Source: Oscillospiraceae bacterium
Lineage (GTDB): Bacteria > Bacillota > Clostridia > Oscillospirales > Acutalibacteraceae
Length of the DNA stretch: 63,118 nucleotides
Assembly (NCBI GenBank): GCA_015065445.1
Contig: SVQF01000002.1
Location: forward strand, 1-63,118
Direction of reading: 5' to 3'
Below, in pieces: positions 16,619-25,677 of this stretch. Made by a program: the position numbers and the translations under genes. The notes below the pieces were generated by a model. The model was not told where the DNA came from. It searched no databases and saw only the letters and a list, made by a program, of their open reading frames with translations. Each line of letters opens with the position of its first letter. The first letter of the stretch is position 1.

Positions 16619-18004
16619 TTATTGTTCCTGTGTTACTGTTTTCCAGGACTCTTTAAGATTCTTTTCGAGTTCTTTTACAGAGTCGTAACCGTAGTAGGAT
16701 GTGGTGTAATACATATCGTCAATACCCGTTATATCGCCGTCTGAGGTGATTTTGAAGTTTGTTGCATATGCATATGTGTAGCGGGTCTTGTTTTCCCAGC
16801 TGTCTTTGTACGAATATACAAAGTACATTGCGTTAGAATCGCCGTAATCTCCTTCGTAAGCAAAAATTGCTTTTACGTACTTTGGTGACTCGCTGCTGTA
16901 ATCTGACTTCATTTCTTCATCGGCAAGTTCTTTAATCTTGTCAAGGTCGTCTTTGTTGATTGTATCCTTTGAAGTGAGGAAGTCAACAGTTGTTGGCTCA
17001 AACTCCTTTTCTGTTGAATCAAGTACAAAGCCGTATTCTGCAGTTTCAAAGTCATCGTAATATGCGTTTGCAGTAACCTTAATCTTACCTGTTGACTCAT
17101 AACTTTCGCTGTCGTAACTGTAATAAACAGTAATCGTCTCGTCCTTTGTTTTGATATTAAGCGACTGCTCGCCGTATTCTACGCTGATACTGTCGTTAAT
17201 CTTTTCGCTATAGCCTGTGTCGTAAACAAGTTCAGTTTCGCTGTAATAACCTGTTGCGTCGTATGTAACGCTCTTAATCACTTTGAACGGGTCAATCTTA
17301 GCGACAGGCGTGAGTCCTTCAACTGTGAAAGTCTTTGTAATCTTGTCTTCGCCTACAAGTTTTTTCTTAGGCTTTTGCTTATTGACTTTTTCGTAATTAA
17401 TCTTTATTGTTACGGTAATCTCATCGCCGTTTTTAAGGTTTTCGGAAGGTTTGCAACTTACTTTGAAGTACTTTGAGTCCTCCAGCATATCGTCCATATC
17501 CTTGCCGTCAAATCCGCCGAGTGCGTCTTCGAGCGCCTCAAAGTCATAAACTGATTCGAGGTCAACTGAACCGTAACCGTCATAACCTGTGAACTTAGGG
17601 CTGTCGGTAAAATAGTTTTCAGAGTTTACTTTGCCTGTAAAGAGTACAAGGCAGACAATTGCAACTGCAACAACTACCACTGCTGCCGCAATAATACCGA
17701 TAAGTTTTTTGTTTACGGGCTTTTTTGCCTTTGCGGGCTGTTGCGGTGTCATAACAGGCTGAGGTGCAACCTGAGAAACGACCGGTGCCGCATTCTGATA
17801 CACAGGTGCTGAAGGCTGAGGAGCATATGCAGGCTCTGCCACAGGCTGTGAGTACTGATTATCAACAACATCCGGCTCAGGCTGTGCATTCTGATTATCA
17901 ACAACCACGGGCTCGTCTGTTGCAGGTGCTGTTAAGTTTGCACCGCACTTGATACAGAATTTTGAACCGTCCGGAATCTCTTTTCCGCAATGTGAACAAA
18001 TCAT
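16619..18004 (-). CDS. Zinc-ribbon single-pass membrane protein
   Basis: 461 aa. A zinc ribbon occupies residues 1-24 (ICSHCGKEIPDGSKFCIKCG). A Pro/Gln/Val-rich low-complexity linker runs to about 95, then KKPVNKKL precedes one membrane helix (about 103-125). The remaining 330 residues would be outside the cell and are rich in Asp, Tyr and Thr with repeated YD(S/D)-type segments. This zinc-ribbon, linker, helix, ectodomain layout is common in Firmicutes; the function is not known. RBS GGAGGAA upstream of the ATG. Confidence 0.85.
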   Translation of the reverse strand: MICSHCGKEIPDGSKFCIKCGANLTAPATDEPVVVDNQNAQPEPDVVDNQYSQPVAEPAYAPQPSAPVYQNAAPVVSQVAPQPVMTPQQPAKAKKPVNKKLIGIIAAAVVVVAVAIVCLVLFTGKVNSENYFTDSPKFTGYDGYGSVDLESVYDFEALEDALGGFDGKDMDDMLEDSKYFKVSCKPSENLKNGDEITVTIKINYEKVNKQKPKKKLVGEDKITKTFTVEGLTPVAKIDPFKVIKSVTYDATGYYSETELVYDTGYSEKINDSISVEYGEQSLNIKTKDETITVYYSYDSESYESTGKIKVTANAYYDDFETAEYGFVLDSTEKEFEPTTVDFLTSKDTINKDDLDKIKELADEEMKSDYSSESPKYVKAIFAYEGDYGDSNAMYFVYSYKDSWENKTRYTYAYATNFKITSDGDITGIDDMYYTTSYYGYDSVKELEKNLKESWKTVTQEQ

Positions 18005-18196
18005 AATTTGTTCCTCCTTGTATTATTTTCTGCTAAGCAGTTGCAATAACAACGCAAAACATATTTTGATTATAATATATAAACGTTAAGAAATCAAGAT
18101 ATTAACCGTATATACCGAATACAAACTGCCTTTTAGCCGCAAAAATATATCATTTTTTCACAAAAAACAGGCAAAAATAAAGGCAATTTAACCAAA

Positions 18197-18227
18197 TGTG
18201 TAAAATTTACACATATATTTGTGTAAA
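18197..18227 (+). promoter_or_regulatory. Overlapping perfect palindromes upstream of spo0A
   Basis: TGTGTAAA-A-TTTACACA (18197-18213) overlaps TTTACACA-TATATT-TGTGTAAA (18206-18227). The shared TTTACACA half-site allows two alternative dimers to bind. The block ends 4 bp before the -35 hexamer, an operator or activator position. No TGTCGAA-type 0A box was seen. Confidence 0.65.
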
Positions 18228-18231
18228 TTTG

Positions 18232-18260
18232 TTGCATTTTTAAATGTTGTGTGGTAATAT
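18232..18260 (+). promoter_or_regulatory. Promoter of spo0A
   Basis: TTGCAT (18232-18237), 17-bp spacer, TAATAT (18255-18260), giving a transcription start near 18267 and a leader of about 55 nt with AAGGAGG before the ATG. Confidence 0.7.
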
Positions 18261-18322
18261 TTGGAATTGTAGTACTACACATTTTAATTGCGGACCACGG
18301 TCTGCACAAGGAGGAACTAAGT

Positions 18323-19093
18323 ATGAACAGCAACAAAACAATTCTTGTTGCCGATGATACTGAGGAGATCGGAAAAGCGTGTGAAAAGGAACTCAAGGCT
18401 CTCGGTTTTGATGTAAAAATATGCAGACGAGAGGGCGACGAAGTCATAAGGAAAATTGAGTCGTACCGCTACGATGCGGTGCTGCTTGACGTGTTTATGG
18501 CGGGTAGTGACGGAATAGAGGTTATAGAATATATAAATGAAAATCTTGCAAAGCCGCCGCTTGTCTTTACAATAGCAGGCGTTTCGGCACCGCAGTTTGA
18601 GGAAGAACTGATTCGCAGCGGTGCAACATTTCACTTTATCAAGCCGATTCGTCCCGAGCTTATTGCAAAAAGAATTCAGCAGTTTTTAACGCAAAAGGAC
18701 AGCGGAAAAATAGCCATAACTCAAAACAATACGCTTGAGGCTCTTGTTTCGGACATAATGCGTCAAATAGGTGTGCCTGCACATATAAAGGGGTACCAGT
18801 ATCTGCGTTCGTCAATTATTCACTGCGTAAACGACAAGAGTATGCTCGGCTCAGTTACAAAAATCCTTTATCCAACGGTGGCAAAGGAGTTTTCAACAAC
18901 GGCAAGCAGGGTTGAAAGGGCTATACGCCACGCAATAGAGGTTGCGTGGAACAGAGGCGACGTTGATGTGCTGTCGTCGTTTTTCGGCTACACCATTCAG
19001 GCAGAACGTGGCAAACCCACAAACAGCGAATTCATCGCAATGATTGCCGACAAAATCAGCCTTGGCTATCAGTCTGTTTCACCTGCAATCTGA
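18323..19093 (+). CDS. spo0A: Sporulation master regulator Spo0A
   Basis: 256 aa. The N-terminal receiver domain (1-125) has DD near residue 11, the phospho-acceptor in AVLLDVFMAG near 57 and the conserved Lys in HFIKP near 110. The C-terminal domain (about 150-256) carries the Spo0A DNA-binding signature IGVPAHIKGYQYLR and SRVERAIRHAIEVAW, then GKPTNSEFIAMIADK. Phosphorylated Spo0A controls entry into sporulation. The start at 18323 was chosen over an upstream in-frame start because it begins the receiver fold and has AAGGAGGAA 7 nt before it. Monocistronic, with a terminator at 19104. Confidence 0.97.
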   Translation: MNSNKTILVADDTEEIGKACEKELKALGFDVKICRREGDEVIRKIESYRYDAVLLDVFMAGSDGIEVIEYINENLAKPPLVFTIAGVSAPQFEEELIRSGATFHFIKPIRPELIAKRIQQFLTQKDSGKIAITQNNTLEALVSDIMRQIGVPAHIKGYQYLRSSIIHCVNDKSMLGSVTKILYPTVAKEFSTTASRVERAIRHAIEVAWNRGDVDVLSSFFGYTIQAERGKPTNSEFIAMIADKISLGYQSVSPAI

Positions 19094-19103
19094 AAGAAAA
19101 ACA

Positions 19104-19129
19104 ATGAGCAGCCTTTAGGCTGCTCATTT
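19104..19129 (+). terminator. Terminator between spo0A and pncB
   Basis: Stem ATGAGCAGCC/GGCTGCTCAT with 4-nt loop and flanking A/T runs; works for both convergent genes. Confidence 0.9.
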
Positions 19130-19137
19130 ACTATGTA

Positions 19138-20334
19138 TTAAAGTTTTTCTCTTTCAAGGCGGAACGCCACAGAGCGTTTCAGGTACTCAAGATAATCTTT
19201 GTCACGGCACATTGCCTTTGAGGGAACGTCGGACAGTTTTGCAACAGGTCTGCCGTTCACGAACTGTAGTTTGATAACAATGTTAAGCGGCTGAACGTTT
19301 GTGTCGTTTGAACAGAAAGTGCCTATCCCGAACGAAACTTTCGCCCTGTCCTTAAAATTATCGTACAATGCCTGAGCCCTGTCAAAATCGAGGCTGTCAC
19401 TGAAAAGAAGCACCTTTGTTTTTGGGTCAACGCCGTACTTTTTGTAATGGGCAATAATCTTTTCGCCCCACTCATACGGGTCGCCGCTGTCGTGACGGAC
19501 GCCCGTGTAGTTGTTAACCATTGAGCGATTGAAGTCAAGCAGGAACAAATCGGTTGTAACCGTGTCGGTAAGTGCCGTACCGTTGTCGCCGTCGTACTCG
19601 GCATACCAGTCTTTCATAGCGTAGTAATTTGTGTACGCAAGCGGGATTGAATCTATTCCCTGATACATCTGCACAAACTCGTGTGCATACGTGCCGATTG
19701 GCGTAAGGTTGTATTTCATTGCAAGATACACGTTGGACGTGCCTACGCAGTTTTCGGTTTCGGTTGCAAGGCGTTTTACCACCTCGTCCTCCCACTCACG
19801 TGACAGTCTGCGTCTGCATCCGAACTCGGCAAAGCTGAAAGTGTACTTGCCGCTTTTAAAGTCGTTTATTTTTGCGTCCAGACGCTCTTTTGCCGACTGC
19901 AACAGTTCGCCGTAGTTGTACTTCAATCTGAAATACACCTCGTTTACGATTTCAAGAAGGAATATTTCAAACTGCATTGCGGAGAAAAGCGGTCCTTTTA
20001 CGACTATTGAAAGTTCGCCGCTGTCGCTGAGGTCAACAGTAACATACTCACGGATCGGTCGCCACAGCCTGAGGAACTCCACATAGTCATTTTTAATAAA
20101 TCTGATTGAACGCAGGTAGTCAAGTTCGTCTTTTTTAAAACGCAGTGTGCAGAGGTGGTCAATCTGTGCCTCGATTTCGTCTTTCATTTCGGGCGTGAAC
20201 ACAACGCCGTCGTTGCGGCACTTGAAGTAGTACTCGCCGCACAAATCGGTGTGCTTGTGAAAAATCACCTGGTCCATATTGAATTTGTATAAGTCGGTAT
20301 CAAGAAGCGATACAACAATTGGTTCTAATTTCAT
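19138..20334 (-). CDS. pncB: Nicotinate phosphoribosyltransferase
   Basis: 398 aa, usual length for the PncB family. LLDTDLYKFNMDQVI at the N-terminus, FAEFGCRRRLS, GTSNVYLAMKYNLTPIGTYAHEFVQ (with the conserved active-site His), VRHDSGDP and LLFSDSLD are diagnostic. It converts nicotinate and PRPP to nicotinate mononucleotide in NAD salvage. Last gene of the minus-strand operon pncA-nadE-pncB, 14 nt after nadE. Confidence 0.97.
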   Translation of the reverse strand: MKLEPIVVSLLDTDLYKFNMDQVIFHKHTDLCGEYYFKCRNDGVVFTPEMKDEIEAQIDHLCTLRFKKDELDYLRSIRFIKNDYVEFLRLWRPIREYVTVDLSDSGELSIVVKGPLFSAMQFEIFLLEIVNEVYFRLKYNYGELLQSAKERLDAKINDFKSGKYTFSFAEFGCRRRLSREWEDEVVKRLATETENCVGTSNVYLAMKYNLTPIGTYAHEFVQMYQGIDSIPLAYTNYYAMKDWYAEYDGDNGTALTDTVTTDLFLLDFNRSMVNNYTGVRHDSGDPYEWGEKIIAHYKKYGVDPKTKVLLFSDSLDFDRAQALYDNFKDRAKVSFGIGTFCSNDTNVQPLNIVIKLQFVNGRPVAKLSDVPSKAMCRDKDYLEYLKRSVAFRLEREKL

Positions 20335-20348
20335 ATGCTACCTCGCAG

Positions 20349-21077
20349 TTATTCGGCGTTGGGAACAAACGCAGGCATCAGTTCGAGTTTAAACTGATTC
20401 ATCCTGTGCAGGCGGTCAATCCTCTCTTTTGAAACGGGATTGTCAATTTCGCCCGTGCGGATGTATCTGTCAAGTTCGGCGTAAGTAAAACCGAGGTTGT
20501 CCTCGTCGCTTTTGCCCGTCAGTCCGTCTGACGGAACTTTTTCAATAAGCACTTCGGGAAGACCGATAAGTCTGCCGATTTGTTTCATTTCGGCAACTGT
20601 GATATTTGAACACGGGCTGAAGTCGCCCACCGAATCGCCGTAGCGTGTGGAATAACCCACCCAGTCTTCTGACAGATTGCAGGTGTTTGCCACCCTGCCG
20701 TTATTACTTTGCGAAACTGCATACAGCACCGACATACGAATTCTCGGCGGCAGATTCACAATGCTCTGCTTCTGCAGTTCAAACGGAATATTTTTAACTA
20801 CGCCGTCATAGGCGTCTTTTATATTAATGATGTAGTGCTTTATACCGAGATGCTCGACAAGGAGTTTTGCCATATCAATATCACTCTGCTCGCCGTTTGG
20901 CATAAGCACTCCGATAACTCTGTCCTTACCGAGTGCTTCGACGCAGAGTGCAGCAACGATTGAACTGTCCTTGCCGCCCGAAATACCCACAACGGCGTTA
21001 CAGCCCTTGCCGTTTTTTTCAAAAAAATCACGTATCCAGTTTACACAGTCGTTTTTTACTTTAAGTGCATCAAACAT
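20349..21077 (-). CDS. nadE: NAD synthetase, ammonia-dependent type
   Basis: 242 aa, the single-domain length without a glutaminase domain. The ATP-pyrophosphatase P-loop is VVGISGGKDSSIVAAL (33-48), followed by ANTCNLSEDWVGYSTRYGDSVGDF and the PSDGLTGKSDEDNLGFTYAELD region. It amidates nicotinate adenine dinucleotide to NAD. AAGGAGG precedes the ATG. It lies between pncA and pncB. Confidence 0.96.
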   Translation of the reverse strand: MFDALKVKNDCVNWIRDFFEKNGKGCNAVVGISGGKDSSIVAALCVEALGKDRVIGVLMPNGEQSDIDMAKLLVEHLGIKHYIINIKDAYDGVVKNIPFELQKQSIVNLPPRIRMSVLYAVSQSNNGRVANTCNLSEDWVGYSTRYGDSVGDFSPCSNITVAEMKQIGRLIGLPEVLIEKVPSDGLTGKSDEDNLGFTYAELDRYIRTGEIDNPVSKERIDRLHRMNQFKLELMPAFVPNAE

Positions 21078-21090
21078 TGTGTGAGCCTCC

Positions 21091-21615
21091 TTATATAATG
21101 TCTATCTGACAGCTTTGCATTGTTGCGATTGCCGAGTCGTGAAGCTGCGGCGTTACGCCTGCACAGCAGTTCTGCTTAACGCAGATGCTCTTTTCTGGAA
21201 AATTTGCCTTGAGCAGCAGTGCGTTTGATACAACGCAGATATCTGTGCAAAGCCCGATAAGTTCAACCGCAAAATCCTCGCCTGCTGCCTTGGTTTTAAT
21301 AACTTCGGGCAGGTCGGTGCTTCCGAAAGTGTGCTTGATTACGGGAGTGTAACCTTTTTTGTCGAGCACCGATTTGATTTTGCCGTCGAGCTGCCAGCCC
21401 GCAGTATCCTTTACGCAGTGTGTTACGGGCAGCTTTTTGCCCTCGGCAGTGGTGAGATAATCTTCTGAGTGCGTGTCGAAGGTAGCAATAATTGTGCCGT
21501 CAAAATTTTCTATCTCGCTGACCGCTGCAGGAATAATCGCCTGTGCTTCGGGCGTACCGAGAGCACCGTCAACAAAGTCCTTTTGCATATCCACAACTAT
21601 CAAAAACTTTTTCAT
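21091..21615 (-). CDS. pncA: Nicotinamidase / isochorismatase-family hydrolase
   Basis: 174 aa from the ATG at 21615, which has GGAGAAAAC before it; an upstream ATG at 21678 would add an unlikely 21-residue leader. LIVVDMQKDFVDGALG supplies the catalytic Asp, VIKHTFGSTD the Lys region and LIGLCTDICVVSNAL the nucleophilic Cys. It deamidates nicotinamide to nicotinate, feeding pncB and nadE in the same operon. Confidence 0.93.
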   Translation of the reverse strand: MKKFLIVVDMQKDFVDGALGTPEAQAIIPAAVSEIENFDGTIIATFDTHSEDYLTTAEGKKLPVTHCVKDTAGWQLDGKIKSVLDKKGYTPVIKHTFGSTDLPEVIKTKAAGEDFAVELIGLCTDICVVSNALLLKANFPEKSICVKQNCCAGVTPQLHDSAIATMQSCQIDII

Positions 21616-21691
21616 TTTGTTTTCTCCGTCTGATATAAATTTTAATATTTGACAGATATTATACCACAAACGCCGCACTTTTTAAATATTA

Positions 21692-21720
21692 TTGACCAAA
21701 AAATATATGTATGCTAAAAT
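21692..21720 (+). promoter_or_regulatory. Promoter of the M32 carboxypeptidase
   Basis: TTGACC, 17-bp spacer, TAAAAT, with AAGGAG ahead of the ATG at 21754. Confidence 0.75.
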
Positions 21721-21753
21721 AAATACAACTAATTTTACCCAAGGAGAAAAACA

Positions 21754-23256
21754 ATGACGCTTGAAAACGCAAGAGAAGAACTCATAAGGCTGCAGAAAAA
21801 ACTTGCAGCGTACGAACACGCAATCGGACTTATTTACTACGACGGCGAAACCACTGCACCCAAGGAAACCGCAGCAAACAGAGGGGCTTCGCTTTCTGTT
21901 CTGACCGAGGAAGTTTATAAACTCAGCACTTCTGACGAAACGGTTAAACTGCTTGAATTCCTCGACGAAAACAAAAACGAACTCACTCAAAAAGAAAACC
22001 GAATGGTTTACCTTATGCTAAGGGATATCCGTGAAATGCAGAAAATCCCGATGGACGAGTACATCGCATATCAGGAGCTTGTTGTTAAGGCAGAGGACGT
22101 GTGGCACAGAGCAAAGGACAACTCTGATTTTGACTCGTTCTGCCCGTATCTTGAACAACTTTTTGAAACAAACAAAAAGTTTGCCGCCTACGTTGCACCC
22201 GAAAAAGACGCTTATGACTACTGTCTCAACAAGTTTGAAGAGGGCATTACCAAAGAAATCCTCGACGGCTTTTTCGGAAAACTCAGGCAAGGTATTGTGC
22301 CTCTTCTCAAACAGGTTTCGCAGCAAAAACAGGTTGACGACAGTATCCGCTTCGGCAGTTTTTCAGACAGCAAGCAGGAGGAACTCGCTTACTATCTTAT
22401 GAAGACAATGGGGCTTGACCTCGGCCACGTAGGACTTTCCACAACCGAGCACCCGTTTACCACAAGCCTCGGCTCGCATTTTGACGAAAGAATTACAACC
22501 CACTACCACGAGGATGATTTTGTAAGTTCTATGTACAGCGTAATCCACGAGGGCGGCCACGCACTGTACGACACGGGTTCGGCTGACGATTTGGCTTACA
22601 CGGTGCTTGACGGCGGAACTTCGATGGGTATTCACGAGAGCCAGAGCAGATTTTACGAAAACATCATAGGCAGGAGCAGAGCGTACTGCGAACTTGTGTT
22701 CCCCAAACTCTGCGAACTCTTCCCCGAACAGATGCAAAACCGCACTGCAGAGGAACTCTACCGTGCGGTAAACAAGGCTGAGCCGTCGCTCATCAGAACC
22801 GAGGCGGACGAACTCACCTACTCGCTGCACGTAATGATAAGGTATGAACTTGAAAAAAGAGTTTTTGCAGGCGAACTTGAAGTTAAGGACCTGCCGGACG
22901 AGTGGAACAGACTGTACAAAGAGTATCTCGGCGTTGACGTACCGGACGACAGACACGGACTGCTGCAGGACAGCCACTGGTCAAGCGGACTTATCGGTTA
23001 CTTCCCGTCGTACGCACTCGGCAACGCCTACGGTGCTCAGTTCCTCGCTAAGATGAAGGAGAGCATTGACGTTGACGCCTGCATCGCAAAAGGCGACTTT
23101 GCCCCGATTAACGACTGGAACAGAGAGCATATCTGGAAGCACGGCTGCCTTTACTCCCCTGCCGAAATCCTTGACCGCACGCTCGGTGAACCCTTCAACG
23201 CAGATTACTACATTGATTACCTTACCGAAAAGTGTAAGGATATTTATAATTTTTAA
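21754..23256 (+). CDS. M32-family metallocarboxypeptidase
   Basis: 500 aa, typical for the Taq carboxypeptidase family. The zinc motif HEGGHALYD lies near residue 268, followed by the family motifs GIHESQSRFYEN (third zinc ligand Glu) and ADELTYSLHVMIRYELE. It removes C-terminal amino acids in the cytoplasm (no signal peptide). Transcribed from its own promoter and followed 19 nt later by a secreted-protein gene. Confidence 0.95.
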   Translation: MTLENAREELIRLQKKLAAYEHAIGLIYYDGETTAPKETAANRGASLSVLTEEVYKLSTSDETVKLLEFLDENKNELTQKENRMVYLMLRDIREMQKIPMDEYIAYQELVVKAEDVWHRAKDNSDFDSFCPYLEQLFETNKKFAAYVAPEKDAYDYCLNKFEEGITKEILDGFFGKLRQGIVPLLKQVSQQKQVDDSIRFGSFSDSKQEELAYYLMKTMGLDLGHVGLSTTEHPFTTSLGSHFDERITTHYHEDDFVSSMYSVIHEGGHALYDTGSADDLAYTVLDGGTSMGIHESQSRFYENIIGRSRAYCELVFPKLCELFPEQMQNRTAEELYRAVNKAEPSLIRTEADELTYSLHVMIRYELEKRVFAGELEVKDLPDEWNRLYKEYLGVDVPDDRHGLLQDSHWSSGLIGYFPSYALGNAYGAQFLAKMKESIDVDACIAKGDFAPINDWNREHIWKHGCLYSPAEILDRTLGEPFNADYYIDYLTEKCKDIYNF

Positions 23257-23275
23257 CATTTTAGGAGGATATGTT

Positions 23276-24280
23276 ATGAAAAAATTATTACCCCTTGTGA
23301 TTTTGCTATGCGTTTGCCTGGCGTTACCGCTGAATGCATTTGCCGCTACTGACTGTACGGATGATGAGTTTAACGTCACCTTTACCATACCTGACGGCTG
23401 GAGCCGTGACACCGGTTTGGAGAACTCGACTATAAAATACTTCTTTTTCGACGAGAGCGGAAACAACGCAATTGCTTATATAGTAGCAGACGAATACGCA
23501 AATCAGGATGAAGAAACAAAGAAAAAGTTCGACCGCAGCGAGCTTGACAACTCAGCAGAAACAATAGAGGATTTTGAAAAAACCATCAAAACGGTTGTTC
23601 CTTCTGCAAGCAATGTTAAGACAAGTGAAAAAGAGGTGGGCGATTACAGTTATTATAAAGCAACGCTTGATTACTATGACGAAGCCTCCGGCTTAAACAT
23701 TAATATGATGGCATACGAGCATCTTTATAACGGATATTCATTTTTCTTCGCTATGTACGGCTATAACGGTACCGCTTGTGATGAAAACGTTATGGAAGAA
23801 ATACTTGAAACGGTTAATTTTAAAGATGAAACCGGTTCAAACAAAACACAGACTAAGGCTCAGGCAACTGCAAAAAACGTTGGTAAAAGTTTTGGCAAAG
23901 GTGCTGTAAAAGGTCTGATTTATGTGCTTGTATTCGGCGGATTCAGCGGAATTGCCGCTGCAATAAAAAAGCGAAAGTCAAAGAAAAGCCAGCAAGTTCA
24001 GAATACTGAAAACGCATACTACCAGCCGAATAATAATTATCAGCAAAACGGCAATTACTATCAACCTAATCAGCAGAACAATGTGCAGCCGACTTATACG
24101 CCTGTCTCAGACATTCCGCCTGCTTATCCGCAGCATCCAAACGGTCAGTATAATCAGGATGTTCAAAGCGGTTATTCTCAAAATAACCAATACGGTGATA
24201 ATGGTTATGGTAATCCGCAAACCGATAACCAAAACGGTTATTATGACCAAACACAGTCGCCGTTTAACCAAAATAAGTAA
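23276..24280 (+). CDS. Secreted or membrane-anchored protein with Asn/Gln/Tyr-rich tail
   Basis: 334 aa from the ATG at 23276 (TAGGAGGATATGTT upstream). Signal peptide 1-24 (ending NAFAA). A PsbP/DUF1795-like ectodomain, about 30-185 (FTIPDGWSRDT...), is inferred from the FxxPxGW start. A membrane helix near 215-235 is followed by KKRKSKKS and then a 95-residue cytoplasmic tail rich in Asn, Gln, Tyr and Pro. Function unknown. Confidence 0.8.
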   Translation: MKKLLPLVILLCVCLALPLNAFAATDCTDDEFNVTFTIPDGWSRDTGLENSTIKYFFFDESGNNAIAYIVADEYANQDEETKKKFDRSELDNSAETIEDFEKTIKTVVPSASNVKTSEKEVGDYSYYKATLDYYDEASGLNINMMAYEHLYNGYSFFFAMYGYNGTACDENVMEEILETVNFKDETGSNKTQTKAQATAKNVGKSFGKGAVKGLIYVLVFGGFSGIAAAIKKRKSKKSQQVQNTENAYYQPNNNYQQNGNYYQPNQQNNVQPTYTPVSDIPPAYPQHPNGQYNQDVQSGYSQNNQYGDNGYGNPQTDNQNGYYDQTQSPFNQNK

Positions 24281-24293
24281 ACCGATAAAAAAT

Positions 24294-24322
24294 GCCGCAG
24301 ACTTTGTGTCTGCGGCGTAGTT
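24294..24322 (+). terminator. Bidirectional terminator
   Basis: Stem GCCGCAGAC/GTCTGCGGC with 5-nt loop, A run before and T run after, between convergent genes. Confidence 0.9.
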
Positions 24323-24324
24323 TT

Positions 24325-24828
24325 TTATGCCCACGGGTCTGATGATTTTGGCTGCCTTATATCTGACAGGAAGGTGTGTTCCCACAAAAACCACTCGTTT
24401 GTGCTCGGCTTGTGCCTGAGCGTTACGGGACGTGGATTGTCCGCTCCCGACGAGCGAAGGTAAAGCGTTGCGTAGTCCTGATTCTGATAAGAATACGGGT
24501 TGTCGCTAACCTCTATTTCATACGGTGCGGGAGGCAAGGTGTAGTCGTTGTCCGTGCTTGTGCCGTTGAAGTATGAACGTACAACGTACATTTTGCCAAC
24601 CAGTCTGTCACGCAAAAACTGGATTTCAAACGGAGTCAGCGGACGGGGACCTTTTATATAATTCATCATATCGAGCGTTGCGTCAACGTCGTTTTCGTAA
24701 TTCATAAGCACTGCGACTGACAGAGCCGCCATTTTAAACGGCGAATTAAAGCAGTCGGCAGCGATTACTTTAAGTTCTTCAACACTTTTGGGCAGTGTAT
24801 CGAATTTAATAACTTCTGTTTTATTCAT
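24325..24828 (-). CDS. Hypothetical protein linked to the ydjGHI-like cluster
   Basis: 167 aa. Helical N-terminal half, then YVVRSYFNGTSTDNDYTLPPAPYEI and ATLYLRSSGADNPRPVTLRHK, ending FLSDIRQPKSSDPWA. I recognise this as a recurring hypothetical family in Clostridia (possibly DUF6935), without known function. Its start touches the stop of the TPM-domain gene, so it is translated with the cluster. Confidence 0.75.
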   Translation of the reverse strand: MNKTEVIKFDTLPKSVEELKVIAADCFNSPFKMAALSVAVLMNYENDVDATLDMMNYIKGPRPLTPFEIQFLRDRLVGKMYVVRSYFNGTSTDNDYTLPPAPYEIEVSDNPYSYQNQDYATLYLRSSGADNPRPVTLRHKPSTNEWFLWEHTFLSDIRQPKSSDPWA

Positions 24829-25664
24829 CAGAATTTACCTCCTCCGCCGCCGTGCGTTGAACCCGAAGACGACGTATGCGTTGAACTTCCGCCGCCCGAA
24901 CCCGAGTTGTCGCTCTTGGCGGTTTTTGAAACTGTTGAATACAGGAAGTGTTCGTAGCTCTGGGTTACAGCAAGGCTGCCGTCAACAAGATAGTTTGCGG
25001 CACTTCTGTTAAACCTTACAGGCTTGTAACTTCTTTTTACGCTAAGCATAACGATAAGTGCAACAACCGCAGCAATTATAAGCGAAATAACTATGCCCTT
25101 AACGGTTTGCTGCTTTTTTTCGGACTTTATAACCTTGCCGTATCGATTGGTGTAAAGGTTGTTTGTGTCGTAGGGTTTGCCGCTGTCTTTTTCCTCTTTA
25201 CAGCAATCCTCTACAATACTTGCAAACTTGTCGCAGGCTATGTAATAATCTCCGTTTGACAGCGAACCAACGCACTCCTGCCTGATAACCTCGTTTATCA
25301 CGTAGTCGGTCATACAGTCGATGGCATAGCCTTTGGTCGAAACCCACCAGTCGTGGTCTCCGTCCTCGCCTTCCATACTTACAAGAAACAGGGTGCCGTC
25401 CTCGGCATAGCCGTTGTAGTCGTAATAGTCGTCGGCATATTCCATAGCCGACTTGCCGTCGAGCGAATTTGTGGTGACAACAACAACGTCCATTCCGATT
25501 TCTTCGCTCAGTTCTTTGAGCCTTGCTTCAAGGTCCTCTTCGTTGAGGTCAAATATAATGTCGGCGTTATCTACGCAGTAGTCCTTTTCTGCCGCCTGAG
25601 TGCAAAACGGAAAAGCAAACAGCAGCATAAGGACTAAAGAAAGTGTTAATGTAAATTTTTTCAT
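24828..25664 (-). CDS. TPM-domain membrane protein, YdjH-like
   Basis: 278 aa from the ATG at 25664 (GGGGGTGT upstream). Signal peptide (about 1-23), then a TPM domain (about 30-170: VDNADIIFDLNEEDLEARLKEL, IGMDVVVVTTNSLDGKSAMEYADDYYDYNGYA). One membrane helix near 190-210 follows, then a Ser/Gly-rich tail ending HGGGGGKF. TPM domains lie outside the membrane in many envelope proteins. Matches B. subtilis YdjH in domain order and in gene context. Confidence 0.85.
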   Translation of the reverse strand: MKKFTLTLSLVLMLLFAFPFCTQAAEKDYCVDNADIIFDLNEEDLEARLKELSEEIGMDVVVVTTNSLDGKSAMEYADDYYDYNGYAEDGTLFLVSMEGEDGDHDWWVSTKGYAIDCMTDYVINEVIRQECVGSLSNGDYYIACDKFASIVEDCCKEEKDSGKPYDTNNLYTNRYGKVIKSEKKQQTVKGIVISLIIAAVVALIVMLSVKRSYKPVRFNRSAANYLVDGSLAVTQSYEHFLYSTVSKTAKSDNSGSGGGSSTHTSSSGSTHGGGGGKF

Positions 25665-25677
25665 CCCATACACCCCC

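Noticed and set aside
22363-22977. 204-codon minus-strand ORF inside the M32 peptidase
   Set aside because: Mirror frame of a well-conserved enzyme with HExxH motif on the plus strand.
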